Assembly: GCF_014201335.1 (NCBI RefSeq)
Contig: NZ_JACHEB010000002.1
Location: 248,001 to 312,000, forward strand
Direction: 5' to 3'
From: Tunturiibacter gelidiferens
GTDB lineage: Bacteria; Acidobacteriota; Terriglobia; Terriglobales; Acidobacteriaceae
Length of the DNA: 64,000 nucleotides
Part shown: piece after piece, positions 35,994 through 46,099 of the stretch
Position numbering within the stretch: position 1 is the stretch's first letter
Layout of the letters: each line of letters opens with the position of its first letter
Made by a program: the position numbers and the translations under genes
The notes under the pieces: model-generated
The model's input: only the letters and a program-made list of their open reading frames with translations
What the model was told of the DNA's origin: nothing
Databases searched by the model: none

Positions 35994-36605
35994 ATGCCGC
36001 GATCCGAACAAACCGAAATGAGCCGCGATCTTATGCCAGCCGCTAGGTCTCAGGCAGCATCACCGAAGATAACTTTGTCGGGTGAGCACGCAAGTATCGG
36101 TAAATCCGTCATCATTCGTGGAGAGGTTTCGGGCTTTCAGTCTTTGTATATCGAAGGGAAAATTGAAGGAACTATAAATTTTCCCGATAATCGTGTGACC
36201 ATTGGGCGAAACGGTGAAGTTGTCGCCGATATTCTGGCGGGGGAAATCATTGTGCTGGGCAACGTGCGTGGAAACTGCCAAGCCACTGACCGCGTCGATA
36301 TTCGCAGCGAAGGCTCCATAACCGGAGACGTAATTGCAGGTCGCATTTCTATCGAAGACGGAGCGTGCTTCAAGGGTGGAGTCGACCTCAGGAAGCCTGG
36401 AACGTCTGACGTGCAAAGTCATGAAAGCCAGAAGCATGTGATCGCTGTTGAGGGCTCCCCCCTCGCTGCTCATTATGACGCACAAGCCGAAAATGAAATT
36501 TCGCAAGGAAAATACCAGACGCTTGATGATGACTCCGATTTGGAAGAACTGATTCCAAGGTGGCGCTCGACTGCGCCTGACCTAACCCCTTCAGTGAAAG
36601 GGTAG
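35994..36605 (+). CDS. Bactofilin (polymer-forming cytoskeletal protein)
   Basis: 203 residues from ATG 35994, chosen for GGAGG at 35986-35990; the upstream in-frame extension derives from the XRE duplicate. The central bactofilin core is clear: ISIGKSV-like turns GKSVIIRGEVSGFQSLYIEG, KIEGTINFPDNRVTIGRNGE, VVADILAGEIIVLGNVRGNC and VDIRSEGSITGDVIAGRISI, the right-handed beta-helix that polymerises. The disordered, acidic C-terminal tail (TLDDDSDLEELIPRW) is unusual in length. Bactofilins scaffold cell-shape and polar functions. Whether it is cargo of the neighbouring transposon is unknown. Confidence 0.9.
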   Translation: MPRSEQTEMSRDLMPAARSQAASPKITLSGEHASIGKSVIIRGEVSGFQSLYIEGKIEGTINFPDNRVTIGRNGEVVADILAGEIIVLGNVRGNCQATDRVDIRSEGSITGDVIAGRISIEDGACFKGGVDLRKPGTSDVQSHESQKHVIAVEGSPLAAHYDAQAENEISQGKYQTLDDDSDLEELIPRWRSTAPDLTPSVKG

Positions 36606-36750
36606 AACTTAGACAATTCATCGAGATTGCCTGCCTTACGAGTCTCCGTGTCCCGGTGCGCGGGTTGCATACAATCCCTTCATTGATCGCTGGTCTGCCG
36701 AGTGGCGCTCTGACTCGCTTGCGTTTTCCTCCGAGACGTTGGCTGTTGCA

Positions 36751-39700
36751 TCATGCGTTTTGAGTATCCGAACTATCGCCTGTTGGGGGCCAAACCAGAT
36801 CGCTGCCTATAAGCGGGTTACGGCTCTCGCCAGCAGGTCGTCCATACGACAGCCTCCACGACTCGATGAGCGCGAGCAGCCTGAGCGCAGAGTTCTTCCT
36901 CTTCGGATCCGACTTTGTCATCTCAATCAATCGTTCTCTCAGTTCGGTCGCAGTGCGTGGCTGCAACGTATAGCTATTCGATTGATCTCCGTCGGGTATG
37001 CGCTCGACGAACGCCTCTTCGATGGCTTTCTGTAGACGGTATGGCAGTTCCGGGCTGTTCTCGTCATCCAGCAGGTTGAGGCGAGGTCAGCAATGCCTTA
37101 TCGTCCTTGAGGTGCACAATTACCTCCGATAGGAGCTCTCTTCTCGGATGATCGAGGCTTGCATCGCAGAGCGCGAGAATCCTTGACTTCATTGCGGGAT
37201 GGCGTTGGGCAGCCTCGGCAATACGCGGAGCAAGAACCACATCAAGCTTCGAGATGTTCAGGCCCTGAATGCCAGGAAGCGTTGGGTCGATGACACTGAG
37301 GAGGATCTCCCGTGATCTCACGTTGTCGAGCACGGCAATCGCATCAAGCCATTCCTGGCCGAAGCGTTGGATGCTTTCATCCGCGTGAACGATCGATAAC
37401 AGAAGATCAACGGCCTCTTCACGCCTGCTGTGACCCAATGCCTTCACAACTTTGCGCAAGCCTTCAGACCGCATTCTGATGTGATCGAGGTAGTCCGCTA
37501 ATGTAGCGATACCCGCCGAGGCGTCCTCGACAAAGGGCAAAACTCCGAGGGCGATGCCTACAAGCGACAGATCGTTGTCAGATTGCCACTTGCTGGTGAG
37601 TTGCTCTACATACCGCGCCACGAGTGCATAGGTTTTGTCGTTCGGCAGGATAGCGCCCGCGAAAAGCAGTACCTCGAGTGTTGGAAGCACCTTCCAGCCG
37701 TCGAGCGTGCCATTTGTCTGTAGCGGTGAAGCCAGTATGTCGAGAATTAATGTCGACGAGTTGCGCCCATCCAGAATAGCCAGAGGTCTGACAAGATCCT
37801 TCAGACGCCAGATCACGGAACCCTCGTTCGCGACTCCGCCATCTGATTGGAGAAGCTCTACGATGTGCTTGCGAACGTACCCGACGGCCTCTGCTCGCCG
37901 GCTTTCGTCGAAGCCTTTGATGCCGTCAGCCGAACGTGCCTGCCAAATCTCCTCAAGATTCCGGGTCCAGGTTGCCGAGCTGTCTATCCGGGCGGTGTTC
38001 GGCAGATCCGTTGTCATCGCCCATGCGACCAACGCCCAGGCCACTTCCAGCTCAAATATGGGCTCGGGCAATAGCTTTGCTAAGAACGGACCTTCACTTT
38101 CGGATTTCAGATGTCGGATCGCCTGGACATACTGGTTGGTGTAACGCATCGCCGAACCTTCCGCGAGGGGCGTGTGTTCGCGCCGCGCACGAGCGGCGAG
38201 GCCGAGTTGGATCCGCTGAACGTCGGCCGCCATCAGGACCTCAATGTCGTTGATGTCTTCAGGGTCGCCGACCCGGGAGATTGCGAGGGCGACGTGTGCT
38301 CGGAGTTCACCGCGCGGATCGTTCTCAACGGTGAGATGGGGCACCGAGTTCTTGAGGTACATCCGTATCGCCTGCTGAGAAGTCTCGTTCAGAACCTCGT
38401 CCAGCTCAGGATCTTTATCGCGTCCGCCTTTCCACAGATCTGCAAAGACCGTGAGCTCGTTGAGCGAAAGTTCCGGGGAGAGAGCGGCAAAGACGCCGTC
38501 TGCTGTGGTCTGCGGGGGAAGCGAGCGAAGGAAGTCCTGGAGCTGGCGCTCAATCGCTGACAGCTGCTGAGCCAGTGCGATGTTCTCAAGCTACCGTACT
38601 GCATTTGCCGCCTGTATCGATTCATGGAGAGTGACCATGCGGCGAAAGATGCGTCCGGCGAGTGTCGCGTCAGCGCCTATCCGCAAGAGACCCTGAACGC
38701 CCGGTACGCGGACTTCGAACAGATCTTCTGTCTCGAGACGAACGAGCAACTCTTCCTTCAGGTCCTCGTCGATCGTCTTGATCAACGCAGACCAGTCCGC
38801 TGCGGCGAGCACTCCCGCCCGAACATTGCGGATGAGGAACGTCGAACGCCAGGCTTGATCAGAGGACAAGGTTTCGAGCAGCAGCCTCAACTCTCTTTGT
38901 GCCAGCGCCCTCATGCGTTCCGCACTGCATCCGTCCAGATATTCCATCAACACGGAGTGGGCGTCGGCCTGTCCCAGGAGCACAGCATTTGCTGCAGCGA
39001 TGTACCGCTTCTCCGGATCTGACGAGTCTCTGAGGACTTTCTTGTAAACCTCGAGGGCGCGTGAGCGAAAGATGGAGTGGACAATGCGAAGAGGTGCGCC
39101 CTCAATGGCGGTCTCGAATGTCTCGTCATCGATCTCCGTCAACAGTTTTGTTGTCTCGGCGTCAGTGTTGACCCTCATGAGATCTTTGAATGCCCTTGCG
39201 CGCACCTTGACGCTGGGATCAGTCAATACGAATGCAGCAAGCTCGTGGAGTGGGGCGCCGATATGAAGTATTGCCGACGCGAAATGGAGTCGAGCCTCCT
39301 CATCCCAGCTCCGCACCTCGTGCCGCCACTCGGGCCCGAGACTCGATAGCCGCAAAGCCCTCGTCGACCGGTAGACCTCAAAGCGCGCATGATTGCCGGA
39401 CTCTTTAAGCAGGGGGATGAGCTCATCCCGGAAGAGATCCGATCCCGTTGCGGTCATAGCAGTCAACGCGTATGAGCGGCGATGGTTCTCCGGGCTCACC
39501 CAAAGCCCGCGAATACTGGCGCTCAGTCTCCCCGCGGCGTGTTCCTGCGCAGGCGCGCTCGACAGACTGTACAACTCGGCAGCAAAGATCAGGTCGATAG
39601 TAATTGTCAGATCGAGCAGTAGGGAACCAGCACGGATCACGGGGCGATCCGTGCTGTCCAGAGTCGAATCCGCAGCCAAATCCCCGGCCAGCATATACAG

Positions 39701-41403
39701 CGGTTCAGACCACGCGGACTGATTGATGTGTTGCTTCTGGAAGGCTCGAGCCGCCTCGGTCGTGGCAGCCTGATCCAGCGGCAGCTCCGGGTCGGCAAGC
39801 AACCGCCGTAGTTGCACCTTCAGAAACTCCGCCGCGTAATACTCCTGAAGTTGCTGGTGTTCGAACTGGTATGCCGGGTGTGGGTATTCCATCCGTTCCA
39901 GGACGTGCCGGGCGGTGAGAGCTTCAAGTACCTGGTTGCCTGTGAAGGTTCCGTCGATCAGGTCCGCGTCGCGCATTCTGCGCAAAGTCCGGATCAGCAG
40001 CTGTCTGACCTCCGCTTCGGCCAGATGGGTTTGTCCCTTGGAGGTCATTTCGGCCGCTATCGCTGTCAGGAAACTTCCAGCCTCCCCATGCAGCGGGCTG
40101 CTCTGCAAAATGGCGTGATAAGCGGGATCATTCTCGAGGAGGCGGATCACCTCGCGCAGGACACCCATTTTGGTATTGGGTACATCCTGGCCGGCAGCAG
40201 CGATCGATACCACTCGGGACAAGAAGAATGGAGTGCGTGTGAGTTCATCGAGTACAGGATCGTGGTCCAGTTTGCTCAGAAGGGCAGTAGCGATATCGGG
40301 AGTTGGGCGGGAGACATACTCAGCTCGTTGTTTGCGGGTGAGCAGCTTCAACCTCGTGCGGCCTGTGGTGCCCGGCAAGGGGGCGTTACCTGCCGGACGC
40401 GGGTTGCCACCAGCATTCCAGCCGATCTGTAGTCTCTGGCGAGGTTCGCGAGACCCGTAGTAGCTCGTTCCAGATCAGACTCTGCAATCTCGTTCCATCC
40501 GTTCAGGAGGAATATGACCGGCTGCGAACGATAGAGCCTACCCAGCATCGTCGCATCGATGGAACGGGTTCTAAAGGGCTCCATTCCAGCGATGAACTCC
40601 AGAATGTCCGCCGCACCTTGCGCCCAGGCCGGAAGGTGGATGAGAAACGCCAGAGTGCCTGCTGCCGCTCTGCGTTCGGCTATATGGGTCAAGGTCGTCG
40701 TCTTGCCACGGCCGGCGGGGGCCTCCATTGTCATTCGCAACCCCTGGAGTAGTAGATCTTCAAATTCTGCGAGCTCGACGACTGCGGCGGTCTCCTGACC
40801 TTGGCTGGAGAGACGATTTGCACTCAATTCGATGAGCGGTTCACCCTCGACTCTCGCCTTCCATGAGGCGTTCACGTCGGCGATAGCCTGGCGAGTAGCT
40901 TCGAGCGTTTCTTCGATCGCTGGAGGGATGTCTACGTGGATGTAGAGATGATTGGCACAAAGTGCAGCGTTTCCTGGAGAGAGGAGAGCGGTAATGACAT
41001 GTTCACGAGACATCACGATCAGCGTGACGCCATATTGGCGTTTGACCTCCTGAACCCAGCGCTCTACTTTTCTTTTGCGCTTCTCCCCGACCTGATTGGG
41101 CGTGACGAAGTAGAGGACCCCAAGGTCCTTGAACTCATTCTGGGCTTCCTCGATGTCGCCCTTGACCTTGGATAGAGTGGCCGTAAGAGAGCAGGCAACT
41201 CCCCTGCCGCGACCATCCGGAAATTCGCCTCCGGGAGCGTAGCCGTCAAGCCCTAAATCGGCCTTCTTCTCATGGGCGACCAGCTTGTCACACTTCTGTG
41301 TAGCCAGAATCACGCCAAGCGATTGAAATCGCGATCCATCCTCGTGGTCGATCAGATCGGCCAGCGCTTGCTCGACTTGTGTCCGCAGTATGACGCCGCT
41401 CAT
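36751..41403 (-). pseudogene. Large NACHT-type STAND NTPase with HEAT-like tail, broken three times
   Basis: Four fragments rebuild one gene of about 1550 codons. Fragment one (41403 to about 40390) has an N-terminal domain with GLDGY...ACSLTATLSK, which could be a PD-(D/E)xK-like effector, then Walker A APAGRGKTT (229-236) and a Walker B-like FLLNGWNE (298-305). A lost G near 40390 shifts to the next frame (PLPGTTGRTRLKLLTRKQRAEY). A TAG at 38591-38593 interrupts that frame, which stays open through LENIALAQQLSAIERQLQDF into the third fragment. An extra T near 37085 shifts to LNLLDDENSPELPYRLQKAI, which ends at 36751. The long tail is rich in HEAT-like helices. Such proteins are often anti-phage sensors. 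Now inactive unless the lesions are errors. Confidence 0.8.
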
Positions 41404-41478
41404 CCAAAGATGAGTATACGGGCCGATGAGAACACACCTATGCTTTCACCGATTGGAGCCGGCCCTGTCGGGACCGGA

Positions 41479-42435
41479 TCAGGAGCTGATGACTTGTGAC
41501 TCCGTTGGCAGACCGGCTAGCCGCCAGCCCTGGAACCCGCCCTCCACATCCGTAGCTCGCCGCAGTCCGAGTTCCTTCAGCGCCACGGCGGCAAGGCTCG
41601 ATGTGTAGCCCTCAGAGCAAATCACAATCACCTGCAGATCATGATCAGTTGCGATCGGCAGCCGCGCGCTGGATGACGGGTCGAATCGCCACTCGAGCAC
41701 ATTGCGTTCAATGATCAAGGCTCCCGGGATTGTGCCTTCGAGCGAGCGCTGCTGTTCAGGCCGGATGTCTACGAGGACCGCGCCCTTTCGAGCAACGGCA
41801 TCGAAAGCGTCCAGAGGAGAGAAGCGGCGTAGTCGGGAACGAGCGGCAGCCAAAGTCTGCTCGATGGTCGGCGGCCCAGCATGTGTTGTTCCCACCCGCT
41901 CCAACGCCTGGCCGCGCAATATCAACTCATCTCCATCCAACTCGTACTCATTCATCTCACTAAGTGGAGGCGAGTACGCATGAATGCTGATGGCCGGCGC
42001 CGTGGAGGTGTTGCGAACGTCGTGCGCATAGTCAGGGCCAAATGCGCGTGGCGTGTTCGGAGGAATCATAACGGCCGGCTCGCCGGGGCGATACTCTTCC
42101 AGAGCGCCGGTGATTACGACGAACGCGCCCGAAGAGTTGCCGTGATCATGGAATCCCGTCGATTGCCCCGGCATCCAGCTGATCGCCCAGATGTCGTAGT
42201 CAGGGCCAAGGTGCATCCGTTCGTACCAGCGGCTCCCGTTGCGCAGCCGGACTCGATCCAGCCATCCGCCTGTGGCCGCGAATCGAGAAACGATATCGGC
42301 AAGTTGTTTCGGTGTTTGCGAGAGGGCAGGGGAATGGCCGTCGATCGAGGCTCCCACTATGCTGGCGTCACGGAAGACCTGTTCTTCAGTTGTAAGGTAC
42401 AAGGCATTTCTCCGAAGCTGAACCGCTCGAAACAA
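41479..42435 (-). CDS. Cysteine dioxygenase-like cupin fused to a rhodanese domain
   Basis: 318 residues, two enzymes in one chain. Residues about 60-160 are a thiol dioxygenase cupin with iron ligands His96, His98 (TGFHDHGNSSGAF) and His138 (AHDVRN), and the family tyrosine in SIHAYSPPL (Tyr153). A Gly replaces the Cys that forms the Cys-Tyr link in animal enzymes, as usual in bacteria. Residues about 200-315 are a rhodanese domain with active Cys273 in VICSEGYTSS. Dioxygenase makes a sulfinate from a thiol; rhodanese moves sulfane sulfur, so the pair suggests handling of a persulfide or cysteine-derived thiol. Same strand as, and 75 bp before, the broken NACHT gene. Confidence 0.88.
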   Translation of the reverse strand: MFRAVQLRRNALYLTTEEQVFRDASIVGASIDGHSPALSQTPKQLADIVSRFAATGGWLDRVRLRNGSRWYERMHLGPDYDIWAISWMPGQSTGFHDHGNSSGAFVVITGALEEYRPGEPAVMIPPNTPRAFGPDYAHDVRNTSTAPAISIHAYSPPLSEMNEYELDGDELILRGQALERVGTTHAGPPTIEQTLAAARSRLRRFSPLDAFDAVARKGAVLVDIRPEQQRSLEGTIPGALIIERNVLEWRFDPSSSARLPIATDHDLQVIVICSEGYTSSLAAVALKELGLRRATDVEGGFQGWRLAGLPTESQVISS

Positions 42436-42759
42436 ACTCGGCCTAGATGCCGACTTGTTGGCGGATTGCTAATGAACCATCGATGAGTTCTGGGATGAGT
42501 TTTGGAGAGGGCGTATCAGAATCTCTGGACCTATCGCAGCTCACCCGAGGACGGGCTGGTAGCAGCGACAACAATGAATCAGAGGAAACGCCATACTCTG
42601 ACGCTAGCATGGCCTAAAGATGGGGGTCACTAACACTTCCATATCGGAGAGAGCGGTAGAGCGCAGTCTGTCTGAGGTCGCAAGCCGTGTGTTTCGACCT
42701 CCATTGATGCACGACTTTGATTCTTGAAGAGTTTCTTGGAAAATTGCTCGCGGAGCATG
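42436..42759. other. Intergenic with possible gene debris
   Basis: No intact gene. On the minus strand, 42614-42720 reads as KVVHQWRSKHTACDLRQTAL and onward, which looks protein-like but matches nothing I can name. Lying between the island and the truncated mdcH, it may be debris from an insertion or deletion. Confidence 0.35.
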
Positions 42760-43100
42760 TTAGCGGGAGGCCTTCCATTTCATCGCTTTCTCGAAAGTCC
42801 ATTTGAGGGCCTTGCGGTCTTCCAACTTCGTCTCAAAACGACTCCAGAGGACTGGATCCTCTAGGCGGGCATCTCTGACAGTCCTTCGAGTTGGCTGTTC
42901 CCTCCATTCGCTGGAAAAAGCGCACCAGTTGCTGGTTCTCAAAACAGATTCCTGCCTGCAGTGTTCTATCACGAAGCCTGTCGATGGCTTCTCTGTAATC
43001 GGGTTCGAGGAAAAGCACCATTTCGTCAAATGTCGGCATGCACAGCGTGTAGAACTCGTCCGTGAGTGCAGCGTTTCGCAGATACCAAAGCTCTTTGTAG
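42760..43100 (-). pseudogene. Remnant of an unidentified gene fused to the end of mdcH
   Basis: On the minus strand one frame reads RNAALTDEFYTLCMPTFDEM, then VLFLEPDYREAIDRLRDRTL and GICFENQQLVRFFQRME; after a shift near 42905 a second frame reads RRTVRDARLEDPVLWSRFET and ends KWTFEKAMKWKASR at 42760. Both look like genuine coding sequence, with a one-base shift between them, but I do not recognise the family. It overlaps the last residues of mdcH in a different frame, so the two were joined by a deletion or insertion near 43080-43110. Confidence 0.5.
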
Positions 43101-43619
43101 GATCCGTTCCATTCCCTCATTCGAACCTGCGATGATAATCTGCCTTGGCGCATTGATATTCCCAACGAAGACAGGATGTTCTGCGGTGTTTTCGGCCTCG
43201 ACTAACTTAGCGACTTGCGTTTCGCTGAGTCCAACAATCGCAGATAGGCCATATCCTGTCGGATACAGCTGTTCCATTTGCTCCGCGCGCGAACGCACCA
43301 GACGCACGGCGTCCGAGAGCGATATCGAGTCTGCAGCAACCGCCGCCGAGAATGCTCCGACCGAGAGGCCCGCGACAGCCAACGGTGCAAGCCCGCTCTG
43401 TCGCAGTGCTCTTGCGGTGGCGACGCCGGCCGTCAAGATCGCCAATTGAACAGAAACTGCGGATTGCAGGGCTTCGGGCGTGTCGAGTTTCCGAACATCG
43501 AGTCCCAACACTTCGCTGACCTCAGACAAGACTTCGTCAACTGCGGGATGCCGGACAAGTTCGTGGAGCATTTGGAGCTTCTGGGAACCCTGCCCGGGAA
43601 AGAGGAGGGCAGTCTTCAT
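43026..43619 (-). CDS. mdcH: Malonate decarboxylase malonyl transferase, truncated
   Basis: Loads malonyl groups onto the carrier subunit MdcC during start-up of malonate decarboxylase. MTALLFPGQGSQ-type start (LLFPGQGSQKLQML) and the serine nucleophile motif AGLSVGAFSA are present, as is NAPRQIIIAGSNEG. The usual protein has about 300 residues; this one stops at 197, losing the last third including the normal PSHCPLM-type region that holds the catalytic histidine. The final residues (KRCTHGRVLHAVHADI) look unrelated to the family. It overlaps mdcG by 4 bp. Probably inactive; a housekeeping FabD might substitute. Confidence 0.85.
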   Translation of the reverse strand: MKTALLFPGQGSQKLQMLHELVRHPAVDEVLSEVSEVLGLDVRKLDTPEALQSAVSVQLAILTAGVATARALRQSGLAPLAVAGLSVGAFSAAVAADSISLSDAVRLVRSRAEQMEQLYPTGYGLSAIVGLSETQVAKLVEAENTAEHPVFVGNINAPRQIIIAGSNEGMERILQRALVSAKRCTHGRVLHAVHADI

Positions 43620-44278
43620 TTTTCGTCCTTAATCACAGAAACGCTCCAGGGATCTGTTGCGAGTTGCCTGCTCTCGGGTAACCGTACAAGGACTTGTCCT
43701 GTCTCCTCGCGAGCATATTCTTCGAGCGAAAACCCACAATAGAGAGTCTCGACACGCACATCCACCTTTACTGCTGCTACCTTCATGACACTCCAGAGCT
43801 CGCGGGCAGTCTCTCTGGTGAATCGAGTTGGAGCGAACAGAGCGATGTCGAGATCGCTGGTCCCGGTTACCACCTGCTGGCCAGTTGCCAGTTCAAAACC
43901 AACGCTGCCCACCGGCCCCCAATCCAGTTCTGATTTATCCAGTTGTCCTTCAAGCCAGGATAGAGCTGCGAGAGCAGGAACCACGATGCGGGTGCGACAT
44001 GCCATGTGAAAGGAAAGCTGTGAAGGGTGAAGTCTCTCTTTTACGTTTGCAACATCAGCGAAACCGCCCCAACGCTGCTGTCGATTGATGCCGCGTATTC
44101 CTACGGCTACGAGTCCGTCCGGAGCGATCGCTCGACGCACCACAACCCAGAGATTGCTGGCTGGGGAGGAGCTAACCCACGCCGGTTTGGCCACGTCTGC
44201 GGAACTCACAATGCCTGCTCGTAGAAGGAGAAGGTCGTGGACGCGAGGCGAATATTGATCAGTCGGAAGCATGGGCAC
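43616..44278 (-). CDS. mdcG: Malonate decarboxylase holo-ACP synthase (phosphoribosyl-dephospho-CoA transferase)
   Basis: Attaches the triphosphoribosyl-dephospho-CoA prosthetic group made by MdcB to the serine of MdcC. 220 residues from GTG 44278; ATG 44272 is an equally good start. The nucleotidyltransferase signature GTSDLDIALFAP is clear, preceded by VGSVGFELATGQQVV; early segments VGIRGINRQQRWGGFA fit MdcG. It begins right after the stop of the AEC transporter gene and overlaps mdcH by 4 bp, so it is a member of the leftward mdc operon. Confidence 0.9.
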   Translation of the reverse strand: MPMLPTDQYSPRVHDLLLLRAGIVSSADVAKPAWVSSSPASNLWVVVRRAIAPDGLVAVGIRGINRQQRWGGFADVANVKERLHPSQLSFHMACRTRIVVPALAALSWLEGQLDKSELDWGPVGSVGFELATGQQVVTGTSDLDIALFAPTRFTRETARELWSVMKVAAVKVDVRVETLYCGFSLEEYAREETGQVLVRLPESRQLATDPWSVSVIKDEK

Positions 44279-45226
44279 TCAGAAGAGCCTTGCCGCAAAC
44301 AGCATCCAGAGTGCCAGGGTGGCCCAGCCGAAGAGATAAGTACCGATCAATCCCGAGCTTGCAACCTCCGGAGTAGAATCGAAGCCTTTGCCGAAGACTA
44401 GGCCAAAGAAACCGCCGGGAATGGCGCTGATCACGGTGATGTTCCGCAGATCGTCGTGATCCATCCGAAATAACAGCATCATGCATAAGGCGAATAATGG
44501 CTGCCCCACAAGCTTTAGAAGTGTGGTGATTGCGACACCGCCGGTGAATCGGAAGCTCTGCGCGGAGACTACCAAACCGGTAAGGACAAGCGCAGAGCCG
44601 GTCGCGGCGCTGCCTAATGTCGTGAGTGTGCCTTCGACAAACGTAGGCAGATGAATGTCGAAGAAGGCTCCAACCAAAGCCAATAGAGGGGCCCAGACAA
44701 CCGGACGAAAAAGAGCGTGAGGAAAGCTACGCAAGATCTGCGCGATGGAGATATCGCGTCCACCGGACCGCTTATCGGCTTCGAGAAGCGCCAAGGTGAG
44801 AGGCGAGATCGTGATCGATCCGATTGCGATCGACAATGCAGCAGTGATGATCGATTCGGAACCGTAGGCTCCCTTGAATAACGGAAGAGCTATTGCGGCC
44901 GAATTTGGGAAGCCAATGGTAAGAGCTAATACGGAGGCATCAGAAAGCGACAGGCTCAGCCCTCTGCGCGCCCAAATGTAGCTAATCAGATACAGGACAC
45001 AGAAGACCAGCGTGATCATCAGGGCGGCGGGGACATGGCGTAGCAAATCAGCTTGCGATGAGCCAATAATCGTTGAGAACAGAGCGCAGGGAATCGCAAA
45101 GCTCATCACCAGCACGATCAGATTGCGGACATTCCGGTTGTCCATCGTACCGCGCCGGCCTGCGACATATCCGAGAAGCAGTCCGGCGAATATCGGGATG
45201 AGTGTGTCAAGTAAAACCTTCGTCAC
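44279..45226 (-). CDS. mdcF: AEC-family transporter, probable malonate carrier
   Basis: 315 residues with about ten membrane helices, for example LIPIFAGLLLGYVAG, LIVLVMSFAIPCALFSTI, LALTIGFPNSAAIALPL, WAPLLALVGAFFDI and SGLIGTYLFGWATLALWMLF. The FPN/FGNSAA-like motif and IPGGFFGLVF belong to the auxin efflux carrier/MdcF family. Its place between mdcE and mdcG, with 9 bp to mdcE, makes malonate the likely substrate. Direction of transport is inferred to be uptake from operon logic only. Confidence 0.88.
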   Translation of the reverse strand: MTKVLLDTLIPIFAGLLLGYVAGRRGTMDNRNVRNLIVLVMSFAIPCALFSTIIGSSQADLLRHVPAALMITLVFCVLYLISYIWARRGLSLSLSDASVLALTIGFPNSAAIALPLFKGAYGSESIITAALSIAIGSITISPLTLALLEADKRSGGRDISIAQILRSFPHALFRPVVWAPLLALVGAFFDIHLPTFVEGTLTTLGSAATGSALVLTGLVVSAQSFRFTGGVAITTLLKLVGQPLFALCMMLLFRMDHDDLRNITVISAIPGGFFGLVFGKGFDSTPEVASSGLIGTYLFGWATLALWMLFAARLF

Positions 45227-45235
45227 GACGGCTCC

Positions 45236-46099
45236 CTATGCGTTCTGCCACTGTGCTTCCAGCGCAGCGCGGACGGCAATCCCAGCCTTCCGCGTCTGCT
45301 TAGCAGCATCGGACTGAAGCCGATTGCTGAGGTCGGTTGCACCTCGGCGTGCATCCTGAATAGCGCCGATCAGCTCATGCTTGATAGCTTCGACGTCGGC
45401 CGCTGTGGGATTCTGGGGATCGTCCACGTGAAGCAATTTGTAGAGCAGTCCAAGCCTGGCGTAGTCGTGGACGTCATAAGACATCGGAGCAATCTGATGC
45501 CCAAGCTCTTCGAGTTCATCGACCGAGCGACGCGTGATTCTCGCCGCCGCTTCCTTGTGCATCGCGTGAATCACAATGCCAGAATCATCGAAGGATAGGA
45601 TGCGATTCGCTTGATAGCCATGAGTAAGAAATCCGCCGGAGAAAGCTTGTCCCGCGACAAGCGAGATCACGGGATGTCCAGCCATCCGCGCCGAAGCATA
45701 GGCATCGGAGGACGCTGCCGCGGCGAAGAATATCCCGGCCGTCTCTTCGCGGCGCCCATAAGCCTGGCTCTTAACGTCGACGATCGCGATCACTGTACGC
45801 TTTTGTGCTCTGGGCTTTTCACGATCTTCGGCTATAACTCTACGCAGGTGATGAGCCAGGGTGAACGCTTCCTCGAGACCCACCTGACCATCTCGCACAC
45901 ACGGAAAGCGGCTGGATGGATTAGGTACGACACAAAGGAACAATGCGATCTCATCGCCGATCTGAGAATTAGAAGCGAGAACGGTTCCGGGGTCTCCGGA
46001 CACCGGTTGATTGTTACCCGTCAGCGCCTCAAACCAAACCCTTCCTCGCAACCCGATGTGTTCACTCATCGCAGCCCTCCCGTTGTTGTGTTGTTCCAT
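45236..46099 (-). CDS. mdcE: Malonate decarboxylase gamma subunit
   Basis: 287 residues. With MdcD it forms the carboxytransferase-like pair that removes CO2 from malonyl-S-ACP without biotin. Motifs of the crotonase/ClpP-type fold include IVDVKSQAYGRREETAGIFF, ISLVAGQAFSGGFLTHGYQA and VIHAMHKEAAARITRRSVDE; the long C-terminal helix ends AVRAALEAQWQNA. It begins 34 bp inside mdcD, indicating tight translational coupling and fixed stoichiometry of the two subunits. Full length for the family. Confidence 0.94.
   Translation of the reverse strand: MEQHNNGRAAMSEHIGLRGRVWFEALTGNNQPVSGDPGTVLASNSQIGDEIALFLCVVPNPSSRFPCVRDGQVGLEEAFTLAHHLRRVIAEDREKPRAQKRTVIAIVDVKSQAYGRREETAGIFFAAAASSDAYASARMAGHPVISLVAGQAFSGGFLTHGYQANRILSFDDSGIVIHAMHKEAAARITRRSVDELEELGHQIAPMSYDVHDYARLGLLYKLLHVDDPQNPTAADVEAIKHELIGAIQDARRGATDLSNRLQSDAAKQTRKAGIAVRAALEAQWQNA

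Noticed and set aside
36739..37035. 98-codon plus-strand frame
   Set aside because: Antisense to the reconstructed C-terminal fragment of the NACHT-type gene.
28930..42435. CRISPR-associated transposon
   Set aside because: Two TniQ genes prompted the idea, but no repeat array, cas gene or Cascade-like ORF is present in the island.
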